The notes beneath the pieces are model-generated. The model was not told the DNA's origin. It searched no databases and saw only the letters and a program-made list of their open reading frames with translations. From contig NZ_JABBYJ010000001.1 of assembly GCF_012932565.1 (NCBI RefSeq), positions 1,550,001 to 1,614,000 on the forward strand: a stretch of 64,000 nucleotides of DNA, written 5' to 3'. The translations under genes were made by a program, and so were the position numbers. Shown here one piece after another: positions 63,715-64,000 of this stretch. The stretch comes from Sneathiella limimaris (GTDB taxonomy: Bacteria > Pseudomonadota > Alphaproteobacteria > Sneathiellales > Sneathiellaceae). The stretch's first letter is position 1. Each line of letters begins with the position of its first letter.

Positions 63715-64000
63715 TTAGCGATATCTTGCAAAACGAGAGGTGCCGAACATGCGTCTATGTTCAGCTGGTGTCAGGCCCGTTTTCCGTTTAAAGAGCCGCC
63801 GAAAGGAAGGGGTGTCCATATAGCCGACCTGTTCACCAATGTCAGTGATGGAAAGATCCGTTGTCTCCAACAGTTGCCGGGCTTCTTCAATCCGGACTGA
63901 CTGGATATATTCCATGGGGCTTCTGCCTGTTGCCTTTCGAAACCGGCGGGCAAAGGTGGTGGCAGGCAGTTTGGCATTTTCCACCATCTCGGCGACTGGA
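63715..64000 (-). CDS. AraC-family transcriptional regulator, 5' partial
   Basis: The C-terminal two-helix-turn-helix AraC/XylS domain: LPATTFARRFRKATGRSP, EYIQSVRIEEARQLLETTD and the second HTH with GYMDTPSFRRLFKRKTGLTPAEHRRMF. The frame stays open beyond the right edge, so the N-terminal sensing domain (probably GlxA/DJ-1-like, judged from the HTH form) is not visible. It is convergent with livK, so control of the liv operon is possible but not shown. Confidence 0.9.
   Translation of the reverse strand, partial: PVAEMVENAKLPATTFARRFRKATGRSPMEYIQSVRIEEARQLLETTDLSITDIGEQVGYMDTPSFRRLFKRKTGLTPAEHRRMFGTSRFARYR

Overview
The window is chromosomal DNA from an alphaproteobacterium. The marker is the CtrA cell-cycle and flagellar circuit: chpT, ctrA and sciP lie within about 22 kb of each other, together with flbD and CtrA-type TTAA-N7-TTAA sites. 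A 3-subunit-type NAD-linked formate dehydrogenase, mmsA/mmsB and a liv-type ABC transporter suggest a metabolically versatile, motile, possibly marine member of Rhodospirillales, Sneathiellales or a related order. The order is an inference and I cannot fix it from sequence alone.

Layout. 1-5.1 kb: valine/propionate catabolism (mmsA cut by the window edge, mmsB), a Rid-family protein, a HAD hydrolase, an EamA transporter and a small exported protein. 5.1-10.6 kb (minus): glutamine amidotransferase, formate dehydrogenase alpha (fdsA) and a fused gamma-beta subunit (fdsGB), then a DUF3553 protein. 10.7-18.1 kb: chpT, the chemotaxis operon cheA-cheW-cheY-cheB-cheR with overlapping genes, and convergent ctrA. 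18.3-40.4 kb: flagellar genes. These are fliI-fliJ (plus), a FliK-like protein, flhG-flhF-flhA-flbD-motA-fliN-fliH-fliG-fliF (minus), sciP (minus), fliK-flgD-flgE (minus) and flgK-flgL (plus). CtrA-type sites lie before cheA, between ctrA and fliI, before fliF and before sciP. Sigma54-type -24/-12 sites lie before fliK and flgK. This fits a class II (CtrA) to class III (sigma54/FlbD) hierarchy.

40.5-41.9 kb: mnmA and an elongator tRNA-Met(CAT). From 41850 to 52421 lies a 10.6-kb integrated element bounded by a 50-bp perfect direct repeat of the tRNA 3' half. It holds a complete type II-C CRISPR-Cas system: 21 repeats and 20 spacers, cas2, cas1, cas9, and a tracrRNA that I identify from the anti-repeat at 47998-48030. 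It also holds a small membrane protein, a recombinase-like protein, an HUH Rep-like protein, a 32-bp palindromic site, a tyrosine integrase and an unknown membrane protein. A CRISPR-Cas9 immune system carried by a tRNA-targeting integrative element is the most notable object here. A second, degenerate tRNA-like 3' end at about 53.4 kb hints at an older insertion beside it.

53.5-64 kb: LysE exporter, a PAS histidine kinase with a hemerythrin domain (apparently frameshifted near its start), an orphan DUF2235 hydrolase, a PAS-domain protein, the operon livG-livF-livH-livM-livK, and the 3' part of an AraC-type regulator cut by the window edge.
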